From positions 4,602-68,601 of the forward strand of contig JBNKVX010000008.1 in NCBI GenBank assembly GCA_050299435.1: DNA of 64,000 nt, given 5' to 3'. Below the pieces are notes generated by a model. That model was not told the DNA's origin and ran no database searches. It saw nothing but the letters and a program-made list of their open reading frames with translations. Below are positions 10,501 through 18,098 of the stretch, in pieces (positions within the stretch are counted from its first letter, which is position 1; the number at the start of each line of letters is the position of its first letter). Position numbers and translations under genes: made by a program. The DNA comes from 1162T-S-0a-05 sp050299435. Its GTDB lineage: Bacteria; Pseudomonadota; Gammaproteobacteria; Pseudomonadales; Cellvibrionaceae.

Positions 10501-10657
10501 AATTGCTTTAAGTGGAGATTTAGTGCTACTGCCGGGGACCGGTTTAGACAGCTTGCCTAGCGGTCTGGATATAAGCGGTAATGGGCAGCTACTGAAATTC
10601 AGCAACAAGTCCATTTGGATTCTATACTGGCATAACACGGGCAACGATAGCCTCTAA
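7550..10657 (+). CDS. pilY1: Type IV pilus tip adhesin/assembly factor PilY1 (PilC family)
   Basis: The frame opens at 7418, but ATG 7550 is preferred: it has AGAGGTAG upstream and begins a proper signal peptide (about residues 1-23, ending SIARA). The protein is then 1035 residues. The N-terminal half (about 30-330) is VWA-like but lacks a clear MIDAS (LAMDYRPD instead of DxSxS). From about residue 520 comes the PilY1/PilC beta-propeller (LFMGTNDGIFHMF, VYGVDGEP). Three calcium-loop patterns are visible: DTDLDNVPD (about 377), DLDADGTID (about 618) and DGNHNGIID followed by RIYVGDTGG (about 770); the last matches the known calcium site position in this family. It caps the pilus and modulates retraction and adhesion. 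Placed between pilX and pilE as usual. Confidence 0.9.
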   Translation: MRNLKTFILKVALVFFLFQSIARADDTDIYLNPAPAAAAPYLMLAMDYRPDLNATFCSANGANSCANVLSAHPELLTAVQSIAGVGNAATNMQALIAVLQVVFDKFDGIYVGLMIPNNTNGGTILRGYEEFQPGDANGAKAGLISILNSIPIPGTGTAYHDTAPKEMHMEWFAYVNGLSVLLGDQTADNFSSTATPNYDASIISGGNYVSPFASVPANFECTNLYEVYATSGNNGGSDSDLDVLISGYMSGATDYEEMTRHLTYNDVLLSVPGDQTLKTWYIQMGSAATFTDDWALAANTDDQYMNVGGNGADLFDVQTKLESAFVEALSVSTTFVAASVPVNVFNRIQTLDDFYIALFEANATARWPGNLKKLKLKDTDLDNVPDTIVDALDQTAFSTVDGRIKYESLTYWTDAAALPAAIPEKNEVSDRDGRSVERGGAGQKIPGFISGSIGATTTTGTRQLYLEPTSAGAFDAFDDSTANGNAWDTLFGAANGTEARELIRWGRGMDEDDENGNSNTTEARSWIMADAIHSRPLTINYGARSSYTNSNPDIRLFMGTNDGIFHMFKNTETDGSHSGEETFAFIPRDLLPVIKTLRDNVSPDHVYGVDGEPVALVKDLDADGTIDYSSSETAYVYFGLRRGGKSYYAVNASNPDSPTFMFKIDPTTTGFSELGLSFSTPKVGKVRYGGTDYDVLIFAGGYDTNKDSTLLDTDGSRSADTEGRAVYIVNANTGALIWKAVYGASTSAVSNTEYRHSAMQFSIPSDVATLDGNHNGIIDRIYVGDTGGLVWRIDIPEGNSSVDTNHRLTNWEANVLIDLSDVADTEDVRFFHRPEIVQTKDSAGTAYDAVVLSSGDRANPLESDDTNYLYVVKDWYVNSGAPGSTMLDDDDLADVTGCPTSCVLDYSKGWKLELTNSGEKGLSTPLVSGGKVFNTTYTPSSGLASSCAPAEGSGKIYITNLNDGTATFTGSRGIDIGPGIPASPIALSGDLVLLPGTGLDSLPSGLDISGNGQLLKFSNKSIWILYWHNTGNDSL

Positions 10658-10684
10658 CAAATATTAAAGACTTGGTTGAATTGG

Positions 10685-11131
10685 ATGCAAAATAAAAGTA
10701 CTAAAGGTTTCTCGACTATCGAGTTAATGATTGCTCTGGCGGTGATTGCTATTCTCACCGCCTTTGCTTTACCGGCTTATCAGGACAGTGTCCGAAAAAG
10801 CGCGCGCTCTGTGGCCAAGTCAGAATTGCTGAATGTGCTTTCCCGGCAAGAACAATATTTTGTGAATACCAAACAATATACTACTGATCTATCAAATCTC
10901 GGCTACGTTGCGAACGGCTTTTATGTAAATCGCAAGGGAGACATTACGGCTGGATCTGACAGCTCATCGGTTTATTATATTGCACTAGCCAGTGGTGCCA
11001 GTTCATCTGCATTTGTACTCAATGCGACACCACAAAATGCCCAAACTGCCGACAGTGAGTGTGCCACCATCACATTGAGCAGTACCGGAGCAGAATCAGC
11101 AACAGGCCCCTCTGGTGCTTACTGCTGGTAA
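10685..11131 (+). CDS. pilE: Type IV minor pilin PilE
   Basis: About 148 residues from ATG 10685 (a TTG at 10676 would add three). The leader ends STKG, then FSTIELMIAL with Glu5, followed by the long helix and a PilE pattern (ALPAYQDSVRKSAR; LLNVLSRQEQYFVNTKQYTT). Two C-terminal cysteines (SECATI and the last-but-one residue) form the usual D-loop. It closes the minor pilin operon, 27 bases after pilY1. PilE connects minor and major pilins in Pseudomonas-type systems. Confidence 0.85.
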   Translation: MQNKSTKGFSTIELMIALAVIAILTAFALPAYQDSVRKSARSVAKSELLNVLSRQEQYFVNTKQYTTDLSNLGYVANGFYVNRKGDITAGSDSSSVYYIALASGASSSAFVLNATPQNAQTADSECATITLSSTGAESATGPSGAYCW

Positions 11132-11226
11132 CACTTAATTTCACTTTCCAGGTGTAAGATTAGCCCTCCAGCAACACTTGTTTTCAAAACCATTCCCTAA
11201 AACAATAATTTTCGCAGGGTGCTCAA

Positions 11227-12753
11227 GTGAAATTTTTAGGCATAAAATGTTTTTCATTTCTCGTATTTTATTTTTCCGCAATATGTTCCAGCCACGCGGA
11301 TAACATCGGCCAGTTCGCCGCACATCAGGATATCGGCAAAGTGAAACATGCCGGATCTCTTCAATATGACGACGAAAGCCAAAAGTATTTGATTTCCGCC
11401 TCTGGAAAAAACATGTGGAACGGCGAAGATGAACTTCATTTCGTTTGGCGAAAATTAAAAGGCGATTTTATTCTTCGAGCTCGTATAAAATTTATTGGTA
11501 AGGGCGTTGACCCACATCGAAAAATTGGTTGGAACGTTCGCAACAACCTGACAACAGATTCTCCGCAAGTGCACGCCACTTTACATGGAGACGGCTTAAC
11601 TTCCTTACAATTTCGTAACAAAAAAGGCGGCGACACCGAACAATATATTTTAGATATAAGCAATACTGAAGTTATTCAACTCGAACGACGAGGCCAGACT
11701 TACATTATGTCTGCGGCCAAACACGGCGAAGCTTTTTCGCACACACAGGTTTCTCATGTAAAACTCAATGACGAAGTTTTTATCGGCTTGGCCGTTTGCG
11801 CCCATAATCCCGATGTTGTTGAACAAGCAGAGTTTTCCAATGTTCGAATCATTCAGCCTGCACCGGAAAATTTCAGACCTTATCGGGATTATATCGGCAG
11901 TAACCTTGAAGTTATGGATATGCAAAGCTATAACCGCAAGATACTCTATCGCGATCCAGATTCCATTCAAGCACCCAACTGGACTCACGATGGCAGCACA
12001 CTAATTTACAACTCTAAAGGCTTACTTTTTAATTACGTTTTAAGTTCAAACCACATATCTGTATTAAACACAGGTTTTGCAAAAGAGAACAACAATGATC
12101 ATGTGCTTTCCTGGAGTGGTAAAGACATTGCCATCAGTCACCATAATGCAGATGATCAGCGCCGCTCAACGATTTATACACTTCCTTTAAGTGGTAGTGA
12201 CGATCCCAAACAAATTACTGCGAAAGGTGCAGGTCATTCATTTTTACACGGTTACTCACCGGACGACAAACTACTGGTTTTTACTGGCAACAGAAAAAAC
12301 AAATACGACATCTATACCATCGATATACAAAGTGGAAAGGAAAAGCAGTTGACAGATACCCTAACCCTGGATGATGGCCCGGAATACAGCCCGGACGGAA
12401 AGTTTATTTATTTCAATTCCAATCGCACAGGAACGATGCAGCTTTGGCGTATGCGCGCAGATGGCAGCAATGAAGAACAACTGACCTTTGACACTTACAA
12501 CGATTGGTTTCCTCATTTTAGCCCTGACGGCAAGAAAATCGTGTTTCTTTCTTATATGGATGACATCAATTCGAGCGACCACCCTTTTTATCGACATGTC
12601 TATCTAAGATCCATGCCCGCTGAGGGCGGTAAACCCGAGATAATTGCCTACGTCTATGGCGGTCAGGGAACAATTAATGTGCCGAGTTGGTCACCCGATG
12701 GCAAACACATCGCGTTCGTGAGCAATACAATACAAGGCCCCATCTCTAAATAA
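11227..12753 (+). CDS. Secreted protein: lectin-like N-domain plus TolB/WD40-like propeller
   Basis: 508 residues starting with GTG (AGGG about 8 bases upstream). Signal peptide to about residue 24 (SSHA, then DNIG). Residues about 30-215 resemble the DUF1349/concanavalin-like sandwich (FVWRKLKGDFILRARIKF, RKIGWNVRN). Residues about 225-508 contain repeated PD40 blades (SPDDKLLVFTGNR, SPDGKFIYFNSNRTG, SPDGKKIVFLSYM, SPDGKHIAFVSN), the fold of TolB and biopolymer-sensing propellers. It is not TolB itself: no Tol/Pal genes nearby. Likely a periplasmic or surface carbohydrate-related protein, perhaps a glycosidase-like or binding protein; exact role unknown. It lies 95 bases after pilE and may be a separate unit. 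Confidence 0.7.
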   Translation: MKFLGIKCFSFLVFYFSAICSSHADNIGQFAAHQDIGKVKHAGSLQYDDESQKYLISASGKNMWNGEDELHFVWRKLKGDFILRARIKFIGKGVDPHRKIGWNVRNNLTTDSPQVHATLHGDGLTSLQFRNKKGGDTEQYILDISNTEVIQLERRGQTYIMSAAKHGEAFSHTQVSHVKLNDEVFIGLAVCAHNPDVVEQAEFSNVRIIQPAPENFRPYRDYIGSNLEVMDMQSYNRKILYRDPDSIQAPNWTHDGSTLIYNSKGLLFNYVLSSNHISVLNTGFAKENNNDHVLSWSGKDIAISHHNADDQRRSTIYTLPLSGSDDPKQITAKGAGHSFLHGYSPDDKLLVFTGNRKNKYDIYTIDIQSGKEKQLTDTLTLDDGPEYSPDGKFIYFNSNRTGTMQLWRMRADGSNEEQLTFDTYNDWFPHFSPDGKKIVFLSYMDDINSSDHPFYRHVYLRSMPAEGGKPEIIAYVYGGQGTINVPSWSPDGKHIAFVSNTIQGPISK

Positions 12754-12820
12754 CCAGGTTTAGTTAAAGTGTTTTTTATTTTTTCCGGATCTCGCTATAT
12801 ATTTTTTTGAAATAGCATAG

Positions 12821-15166
12821 TTATTTTTTCTTATTCAATGCCTGCTCGAAAAGCGCGGCCATTGTTCCAACCTGGGCTTTATTTTTCTGTGATGTTTTCT
12901 GTCGCGAATCAGTATTTTTTCTAAGCGCACTTTTTTGTTTGTCCGGGTTTTTTGTCCCGTCAACAGGCGGTTTTCCTTTTCTTGAATTTGAGTCTGGCTC
13001 ATCATCCAAACGCATACTCAGAGCAATACGCTTGCGCTGAGCATCTACCTCAAGCACTTTGACTTTTACTACATCTCCCGCCTTTACAATTGTGCGCGGA
13101 TCTTTCACAAAAGAGTTAGACAATACCGAAATATGCACAAGCCCGTCTTGATGCACGCCAATATCCACAAAAGCACCGAAATTTGTGACATTGGTAACAC
13201 TGCCTTCTAGTACCATACCTGGCACCAAGTCTTTAATTTCTTCAACGCCATCCTTGAATTGCGCAGTTTTGAATTCCGGCCGCGGGTCACGCCCGGGTTT
13301 ATCCAACTCGCTGATAATATCAACAACAGTTGGAACACCGAATTTCTCATCGGTGTATTCTTCTGCCTTGATAGATTTAAGAAAACTGCTGTCGCCAATT
13401 AGCGATGCAAGCTCACGCTTATTCTTCTGTGCAATTTTCTCAACGACTGAATAAGATTCAGGGTGCACCGCCGAAGCATCTAGCGGGTTTTCACCCTTAG
13501 CAATTCGCAAAAACCCAGCGGCTTGCTCAAAGGCCTTGTCGCCCAATCGCGATACTTTTTTAAGTTGTTCTCGCCGTGTGAACACGCCATTTTGATTACG
13601 AAACTCAACAATGTTGTTAGCGATACTGGCATTCAAGCCAGAAACACGGGAAAGCAAGGGCGCAGACGCAGTGTTAACTTCGACACCCACACCATTCACA
13701 CAATCCTCAACCACCGCATCCAGGGATTTGATCAAGCGCGTTTGCGAAACATCGTGCTGATACTGCCCAACGCCGATGGATTTAGGATCAATTTTTACAA
13801 GTTCGGCGAGCGGGTCTTGCAATCGGCGCGCTATTGAAATTGCCCCGCGAATTGTCACATCGAGATCGGGAAATTCTTTGGCAGCAAACTCGGATGCAGA
13901 ATAAACCGATGCACCGGACTCATTAACCATCACTTTCTGAATTGCTAAGTCTTTGTGTTTATTAATAAAGTCGCCGACAAATTTATCTGTTTCACGACTC
14001 GCAGTTCCGTTACCAATCGCAATGAGGGAGACAGAATATTTTTTGCAATGTTTTAGTAGTACCGCTTCGGCTTCTGCAATTTTATTTTGAGGTGGCGTCG
14101 GAAATATTGCGCCGTGATCCAATACCGCACCCGTATCACTGACAACGGCCAATTTAACGCCAGTTCGTAAACCCGGATCTAAACCGATTGTTACACGTTG
14201 ACCTGCTGGAGCAGCCAACAACAAATCTTTTAAATTGTTTGCAAATACATTTATAGCATCCGCTTCGGCGCGCTCTCTTACTTCACTCAACATTTCAGTT
14301 TCGATATGAATGCTGAGTTTCACTCTCCAGGTCCAACGCACTACTTCCTGCAGCCAGGTATCTGCGGCACGTTTTTGATCTTCAATTCGCCAATGTTTTG
14401 CAATCATGACTTCACAGGGATGCAGGAGTGTGCTGTCTTCTTCATTTTTTAGTGCAAGCTGCAAACTCAGCACACCTTCATTGCGGCCGCGAAAACATGC
14501 CAGCGCTCGGTGTGAGGGAATTTGGCTCAGCGCCTCCGAAAAATCATAATAATCCCTGAATTTTTCGCCTTCCTTTTCTTTACCTTCTATTAGAGACGAT
14601 TTTAGTAAACCTTCCGCTTTAAAAAACACGCGAATTTCTTCCAGTAAATCTGCACTTTCGCTAAAACGTTCCATCAAAATTTGTTTTGCGCCATCAAGTG
14701 CGCTCTTTGCGTCTTCAATCTTATGTTCAGTATTAAGGTATTTTTCTGCTTCAATTTCGGGATCTCGCTTAGGGTCACTGTACAGTGCGTCCGCTAACGG
14801 TTCTAATCCGGCTTCACGTGCAATTTGTGCCTTAGTACGTCGCTTGGGTTTGAAAGGAAGGTAAAGGTCTTCAAGGCGTGTTTTGGTGTCGGCTTGTAAT
14901 ATTTGCGCCTCCAATTCCGGAGTTAACTTTTCCTGTTCCTTGATGGATTTGAGAACGGTATCACGTCGATCTTCTAACTCACGCAAGTAAGCCAGACGCT
15001 GTTCAAGAGTTCGCAGTTGAGTATCATCCAGCCCCCCTGTCACTTCCTTTCGATAACGAGAAATAAAAGGTACGGTGGAACCTTCATCCAACAAACCAAC
15101 AGCAGCGTTGACTTGTTTTTCATTGACTTGCAACTCATCTGCAATACGCGCATTAATCGACAACAT
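12821..15166 (-). CDS. tex: Tex, S1-domain RNA-binding transcription accessory protein
   Basis: About 781 residues from ATG 15166 (a GTG two codons earlier is possible). Domains in order: Tex N-terminal helical/HTH part (1-300, STVPFISRYRKEVTGGLDD), YqgF-like RNase-H fold (from about 323, VTIGLDPGLRTGVK), tandem helix-hairpin-helix (about 490-555, LSRVSGLNASIANNIVEFRN), and an S1 RNA-binding domain (about 647-715, GSVTNVTNFGAFVDIGVHQDGLVHIS). A basic low-complexity tail of about 60 residues follows. Tex binds nucleic acids and RNA polymerase and affects transcription elongation and stress tolerance in known bacteria. It sits 99 bases downstream of the Tag-like gene on the same strand and is convergent with the propeller gene. 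Confidence 0.95.
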   Translation of the reverse strand: MLSINARIADELQVNEKQVNAAVGLLDEGSTVPFISRYRKEVTGGLDDTQLRTLEQRLAYLRELEDRRDTVLKSIKEQEKLTPELEAQILQADTKTRLEDLYLPFKPKRRTKAQIAREAGLEPLADALYSDPKRDPEIEAEKYLNTEHKIEDAKSALDGAKQILMERFSESADLLEEIRVFFKAEGLLKSSLIEGKEKEGEKFRDYYDFSEALSQIPSHRALACFRGRNEGVLSLQLALKNEEDSTLLHPCEVMIAKHWRIEDQKRAADTWLQEVVRWTWRVKLSIHIETEMLSEVRERAEADAINVFANNLKDLLLAAPAGQRVTIGLDPGLRTGVKLAVVSDTGAVLDHGAIFPTPPQNKIAEAEAVLLKHCKKYSVSLIAIGNGTASRETDKFVGDFINKHKDLAIQKVMVNESGASVYSASEFAAKEFPDLDVTIRGAISIARRLQDPLAELVKIDPKSIGVGQYQHDVSQTRLIKSLDAVVEDCVNGVGVEVNTASAPLLSRVSGLNASIANNIVEFRNQNGVFTRREQLKKVSRLGDKAFEQAAGFLRIAKGENPLDASAVHPESYSVVEKIAQKNKRELASLIGDSSFLKSIKAEEYTDEKFGVPTVVDIISELDKPGRDPRPEFKTAQFKDGVEEIKDLVPGMVLEGSVTNVTNFGAFVDIGVHQDGLVHISVLSNSFVKDPRTIVKAGDVVKVKVLEVDAQRKRIALSMRLDDEPDSNSRKGKPPVDGTKNPDKQKSALRKNTDSRQKTSQKNKAQVGTMAALFEQALNKKK

Positions 15167-15176
15167 AGGCACTTTT

Positions 15177-15201
15177 TATACTCACTCTTTATACTCACTC
15201 T
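15177..15201 (-). repeat. Tandem 12-base direct repeat in the tex leader
   Basis: On the plus strand TATACTCACTCT occurs at 15177-15188 and 15190-15201, followed by a partial third copy (CTATAC). On the coding strand this places two GAGTGAGTATA units just before the tex start, overlapping its ribosome-binding region. Confidence 0.6.
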
Positions 15202-15265
15202 CTATACATCAAAAATCGCGCGCATTATGCCGCTTTCAAACCGCGAACAACAGACTTGTGTTTCC

Positions 15266-15967
15266 TCAGGTTTTATGTCGTGGCGCATCAATCGAGAGCG
15301 CCATAATACGACTCAACTTAGCCAGTCCAAAACCCGTCTCCTCCCGCCACTGATTAAAGGCTGCCTGCACTCTTTGCTGAGCCGCTTTGCCACCTGGAGC
15401 CTTGTCTATAATCCCCGCCACTTTCAGCGCTTCAATCACATCAGCACTTAACACAAAGCCGTCCTTTCCGACGAAACGACAAAAATATTGGCAGGTTTGT
15501 ATGCCCATACGGTCAAGGGTTTTATTCAATTTAAGCGTAAGCCCAATAAAATCTTCATCAGGCCAAGACGCAAGCATTTCTCCCATACTGCCGTATTCAT
15601 TTGCAATGTCTATTAATGCGCCTGCATTGCGTTGCACTGATTGAATTTTTTTCAAGTTTCGAACTATAGCGGTTTGTTGCATCAACTTATCAATATCCTC
15701 CGGGCTAATTACCGCACAACGTCGCACATTGAATTTCCAAAATGCTTTTTCAAAATTTGGCCACTTGTTGTCGATAACTTTCCATACAAAGCCCGCTTTA
15801 AATACAGCTTTCGTGATTTCAGATAAATAGCGATCATCACCCAAGCGTCTCAACTGCGCAGGTTTTTTTAGCTCAATAGCTAATAATTCCTGCAGTTGCG
15901 CTTCACCTTTACGTTTAATAGCGCGCTTGTGAATTACAGAAAATTTTTCCACGTGATTAATCCCCAT
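15266..15967 (-). CDS. DNA-3-methyladenine glycosylase I-like protein (Tag family)
   Basis: 233 residues. The central part matches Tag (EKAFWKFNVRRCAV ... DKLMQQTAIVRNLKKIQSVQRNAGALIDIANEYGS split over about 70-125), including the IVRNxxKI segment and the region YFCRFVGKDGFVLSADV used for 3-methyladenine recognition. Family members excise 3-methyladenine from alkylated DNA. The N-terminal zinc-snap Cys and His of E. coli Tag are not visible (no Cys in the first 80 residues), so this is a divergent, zinc-less subfamily. It precedes tex on the same strand and is divergent from the symporter operon. Confidence 0.72.
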   Translation of the reverse strand: MGINHVEKFSVIHKRAIKRKGEAQLQELLAIELKKPAQLRRLGDDRYLSEITKAVFKAGFVWKVIDNKWPNFEKAFWKFNVRRCAVISPEDIDKLMQQTAIVRNLKKIQSVQRNAGALIDIANEYGSMGEMLASWPDEDFIGLTLKLNKTLDRMGIQTCQYFCRFVGKDGFVLSADVIEALKVAGIIDKAPGGKAAQQRVQAAFNQWREETGFGLAKLSRIMALSIDAPRHKT

Positions 15968-16000
15968 TCGTAATTTCTTTGATTTTGCACTTTAGCCTCG

Positions 16001-16031
16001 GTGGACAATTCCGTCCACATTAAGGTAGTAT
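16001..16031 (+). promoter_or_regulatory. Candidate promoter with overlapping inverted-repeat operator for the carbamoyltransferase operon
   Basis: GTGGAC (16001-16006) and GTCCAC (16013-16018) form a perfect 6-base inverted repeat around AATTCC. It overlaps a possible -35 (TGGACA, 16002-16007), which is 18 bases from a possible -10 (TAGTAT, 16026-16031), about 30 bases before the operon's Shine-Dalgarno. The geometry suggests repressor control; no protein is identified. Confidence 0.4.
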
Positions 16032-16072
16032 GTGTAGGCTAAATTTTACCCGTTTTAAACAGGGAGCCTGAC

Positions 16073-16561
16073 ATCTCCTCTTCTGCATCACATGCAGCTC
16101 GATTTAAGTATGCAATACACAAAAGTGTAATTGCATTATCTTCCTGGCTAATATTCTCTTTAGCTTCAGGGCAGCTCTGGGCGAGCGAAATTTCCTTATC
16201 ATCAAATACCGACCTATCAACGGAGGGCTATTTTGTTCTCTCCTGGCAGGATGAAAGTGCAAGCGCTGATAGCGACAAACTCTCAACATTGTTACAAGCC
16301 GATAATGCAGAATTACGAAACGCCAAAGCTATTCAGGTGCCAGCATCCGGTGCCTTAACGCTCAGCGGTTTTGAAAATGGTCAAATCTATTTTCAAATTC
16401 AAAGCGACACGAATCACAGTAAGCTCATTTCCGTCAAGGTTGAACATCACTCTTTAACAAAAGCTTGGGGATTTTTCTCAGTGGGCTTTTTGTTATTTTT
16501 GACGCTCTGTGTAACAGTTTATCTTGGCAATAAATGTAACAAGCTGGGAGACAAGCAATGA
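16073..16561 (+). CDS. Small secreted/membrane-anchored protein preceding the symporter; start codon non-canonical or frameshifted
   Basis: I do not recognise this family. The frame is open from 16043 to the TGA at 16559-16561, but has no ATG, GTG or TTG until a TTG at 16289, which would cut away an obvious signal peptide (SVIALSSWLIFSLASGQLWA, about residues 20-37). A strong AGGGAG (16061-16066) sits 6 bases before an in-frame ATC at 16073, which I take as the likely start, giving 162 residues. Alternatively one A is missing from the run at 16121-16124, which would join ATG 16092 or 16110 to this frame. The middle is Ser- and Asp-rich; the C-terminal region (about 125-150) is one transmembrane helix (FFSVGFLLFLTLCVTVYL) with a lysine-rich tail. 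Its stop overlaps the symporter ATG (ATGA), so it is translationally coupled and probably works with the transporter. Confidence 0.6.
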   Translation: MSSSASHAARFKYAIHKSVIALSSWLIFSLASGQLWASEISLSSNTDLSTEGYFVLSWQDESASADSDKLSTLLQADNAELRNAKAIQVPASGALTLSGFENGQIYFQIQSDTNHSKLISVKVEHHSLTKAWGFFSVGFLLFLTLCVTVYLGNKCNKLGDKQ

Positions 16562-17982
16562 ATACGGCCCTCTCAACCAGCACAGCCCTGATCATTTTGG
16601 TTATTTTCGGAGCAATATGGGTTGTTTTCGGCTATTTCCTGGGCCGCAAAAATAAAACACTTGATGACTATATGTTGGCCGGGCGCAATGTGGGTCTCGC
16701 GTTTGCTGCGGCTACTGCAATGGCCACCTGGGTAACCAGCAACACTACAATGACCGCACCACAACTCACTTATCAATTAGGTGTTTGGGGTATGGTCGGT
16801 TATTCCTTTGGTGCAATCGGCCTGCTTTTATTTGCGCCGCTTGCTGCCAGAATTAAAGAAATCTTACCTCACGGCCTCACCTCAGGCGATTTCATCCGTC
16901 GACGTTATGGCGTGCTTGCCTGGCGAATTTTTCTCATCATTTCACTTTTCTATGCTTTTGGCTGGTTAATTAGTCTCGGCATGGCCGGTGGAATTCTGGT
17001 CAATGCTTTGAGCGGCCTGGATTATCATCTAGGCATGAGTGTCATTTTATTAATTTGTGTGAGTTATACCTTGCTAGGTGGATTGCGCGCGGTTATCGCT
17101 ACAGATTTTGTTCAAACTCTGATAATCATAATAGGGGTAATTATTATTGCCGTGCTGGTTATCCAAAATGTCGGTTTTGAATCTATACACACTAAACTGA
17201 GTGAAGATCATCCCCAATTATTAAACCTTTTATTTCCGGCGGCATTAATGTTTCTTTTTAACAACTTGTTATTCGGTGTCGGTGAAATTTTTCATTCAAA
17301 CGTTTGGTGGTCACGCGCTTTTGCATTTAGGAAAAATACCGGAGCAAGGGCCTATATTCTCGCTGGCTTATTTTGGCTGCCTATTCCCATTGTTGCGGGT
17401 TTTATCGCGCTTGCAGCGCCTTCAATGGGCTTGCTTGTACCTTCGGCAGACATGGTTGGGCCCCTGGTTGCAGGCAAAGTTTTGGGCACCTTTGGTGCAA
17501 TTATTGTGTTTGTTGTGATTTTTTCAGCGCTTGCTTCTAGTCTCGATTCACTATTGGCCGCTACTGCTGATTTAATTACTCAGGATATTTATCGCGGCCA
17601 TATTAAGCCAAGTGCTTCTGATGCCGATTGTTTCAAGACCGGTAAGTTCATTGTGATTGGGTTAGGCGTGGTCACCTGGGCTTTGTGTGTTCCACGAATG
17701 AGTACTTTGGCGTCTCTGCTATATTTTACTGGCGCATTTGTTGCGAGTGCTATTTGGCCTATTGTATTTGGCTTGTATTTTCGTTGGCCCAACAAGTGGG
17801 CAGCCAGTTTAGCCATGGTTGCAGGAACACTGATCGGCTTGTGGTCTTACCGCTACATTGGATTCTACGTAGCCGCGTTGGTGTCCTGCGCTGTTTCCTT
17901 GATAGTGATGCTTGCTGGCAGTGTATTCAGTCGTGAAAATTTCGATTTTAAATTGCTTGAATCAGAAGAGAGTTCCTTATGA
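16558..17982 (+). CDS. Sodium:solute symporter family (SSS) transporter
   Basis: 474 residues with about 12-13 hydrophobic helices and the SSS features LDDYMLAGRNVG near residue 37 and GGLRAVIATDFVQ near 180; GGGAGA precedes the ATG by 6 bases. The family imports solutes (sugars, amino acids, urea, carboxylates) with Na+ across the inner membrane. The sequence GRNVG...ATWVTSNT and the SGDFIRRRYG segment recall the urea/DUR3-like branch, which would fit ureido substrates, but I cannot fix the substrate. Both ends are coupled by ATGA overlaps to the small membrane proteins before and after it, suggesting a transporter complex or tightly matched expression. Confidence 0.9.
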   Translation: MNTALSTSTALIILVIFGAIWVVFGYFLGRKNKTLDDYMLAGRNVGLAFAAATAMATWVTSNTTMTAPQLTYQLGVWGMVGYSFGAIGLLLFAPLAARIKEILPHGLTSGDFIRRRYGVLAWRIFLIISLFYAFGWLISLGMAGGILVNALSGLDYHLGMSVILLICVSYTLLGGLRAVIATDFVQTLIIIIGVIIIAVLVIQNVGFESIHTKLSEDHPQLLNLLFPAALMFLFNNLLFGVGEIFHSNVWWSRAFAFRKNTGARAYILAGLFWLPIPIVAGFIALAAPSMGLLVPSADMVGPLVAGKVLGTFGAIIVFVVIFSALASSLDSLLAATADLITQDIYRGHIKPSASDADCFKTGKFIVIGLGVVTWALCVPRMSTLASLLYFTGAFVASAIWPIVFGLYFRWPNKWAASLAMVAGTLIGLWSYRYIGFYVAALVSCAVSLIVMLAGSVFSRENFDFKLLESEESSL

Positions 17983-18098
17983 TGTCCCTCAGTGCCTTAA
18001 GTGCACTCGTTTATATTGCTTTGGCAATCACTATTGTCACGCCATTTTTAATGCTATCTCTAGTCTTTCTAGATTGGAAGCGAGGTGATTTATGGTAA
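17979..18098 (+). CDS. 39-residue single-span membrane microprotein
   Basis: ATG at 17979 overlaps the symporter stop (ATGA) and the frame ends with TAA at 18096-18098, seven bases inside the carbamoyltransferase gene (ATG 18092). The peptide begins MMSLSALSALVYIALAIT, continues as one hydrophobic helix of about 25 residues, and ends with the charged tail LDWKRGDLW. Double coupling plus a clean transmembrane helix argues for a real gene. Small accessory subunits such as KdpF-like peptides are known for transporters; a role with the symporter is inference. Confidence 0.7.
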   Translation: MMSLSALSALVYIALAITIVTPFLMLSLVFLDWKRGDLW

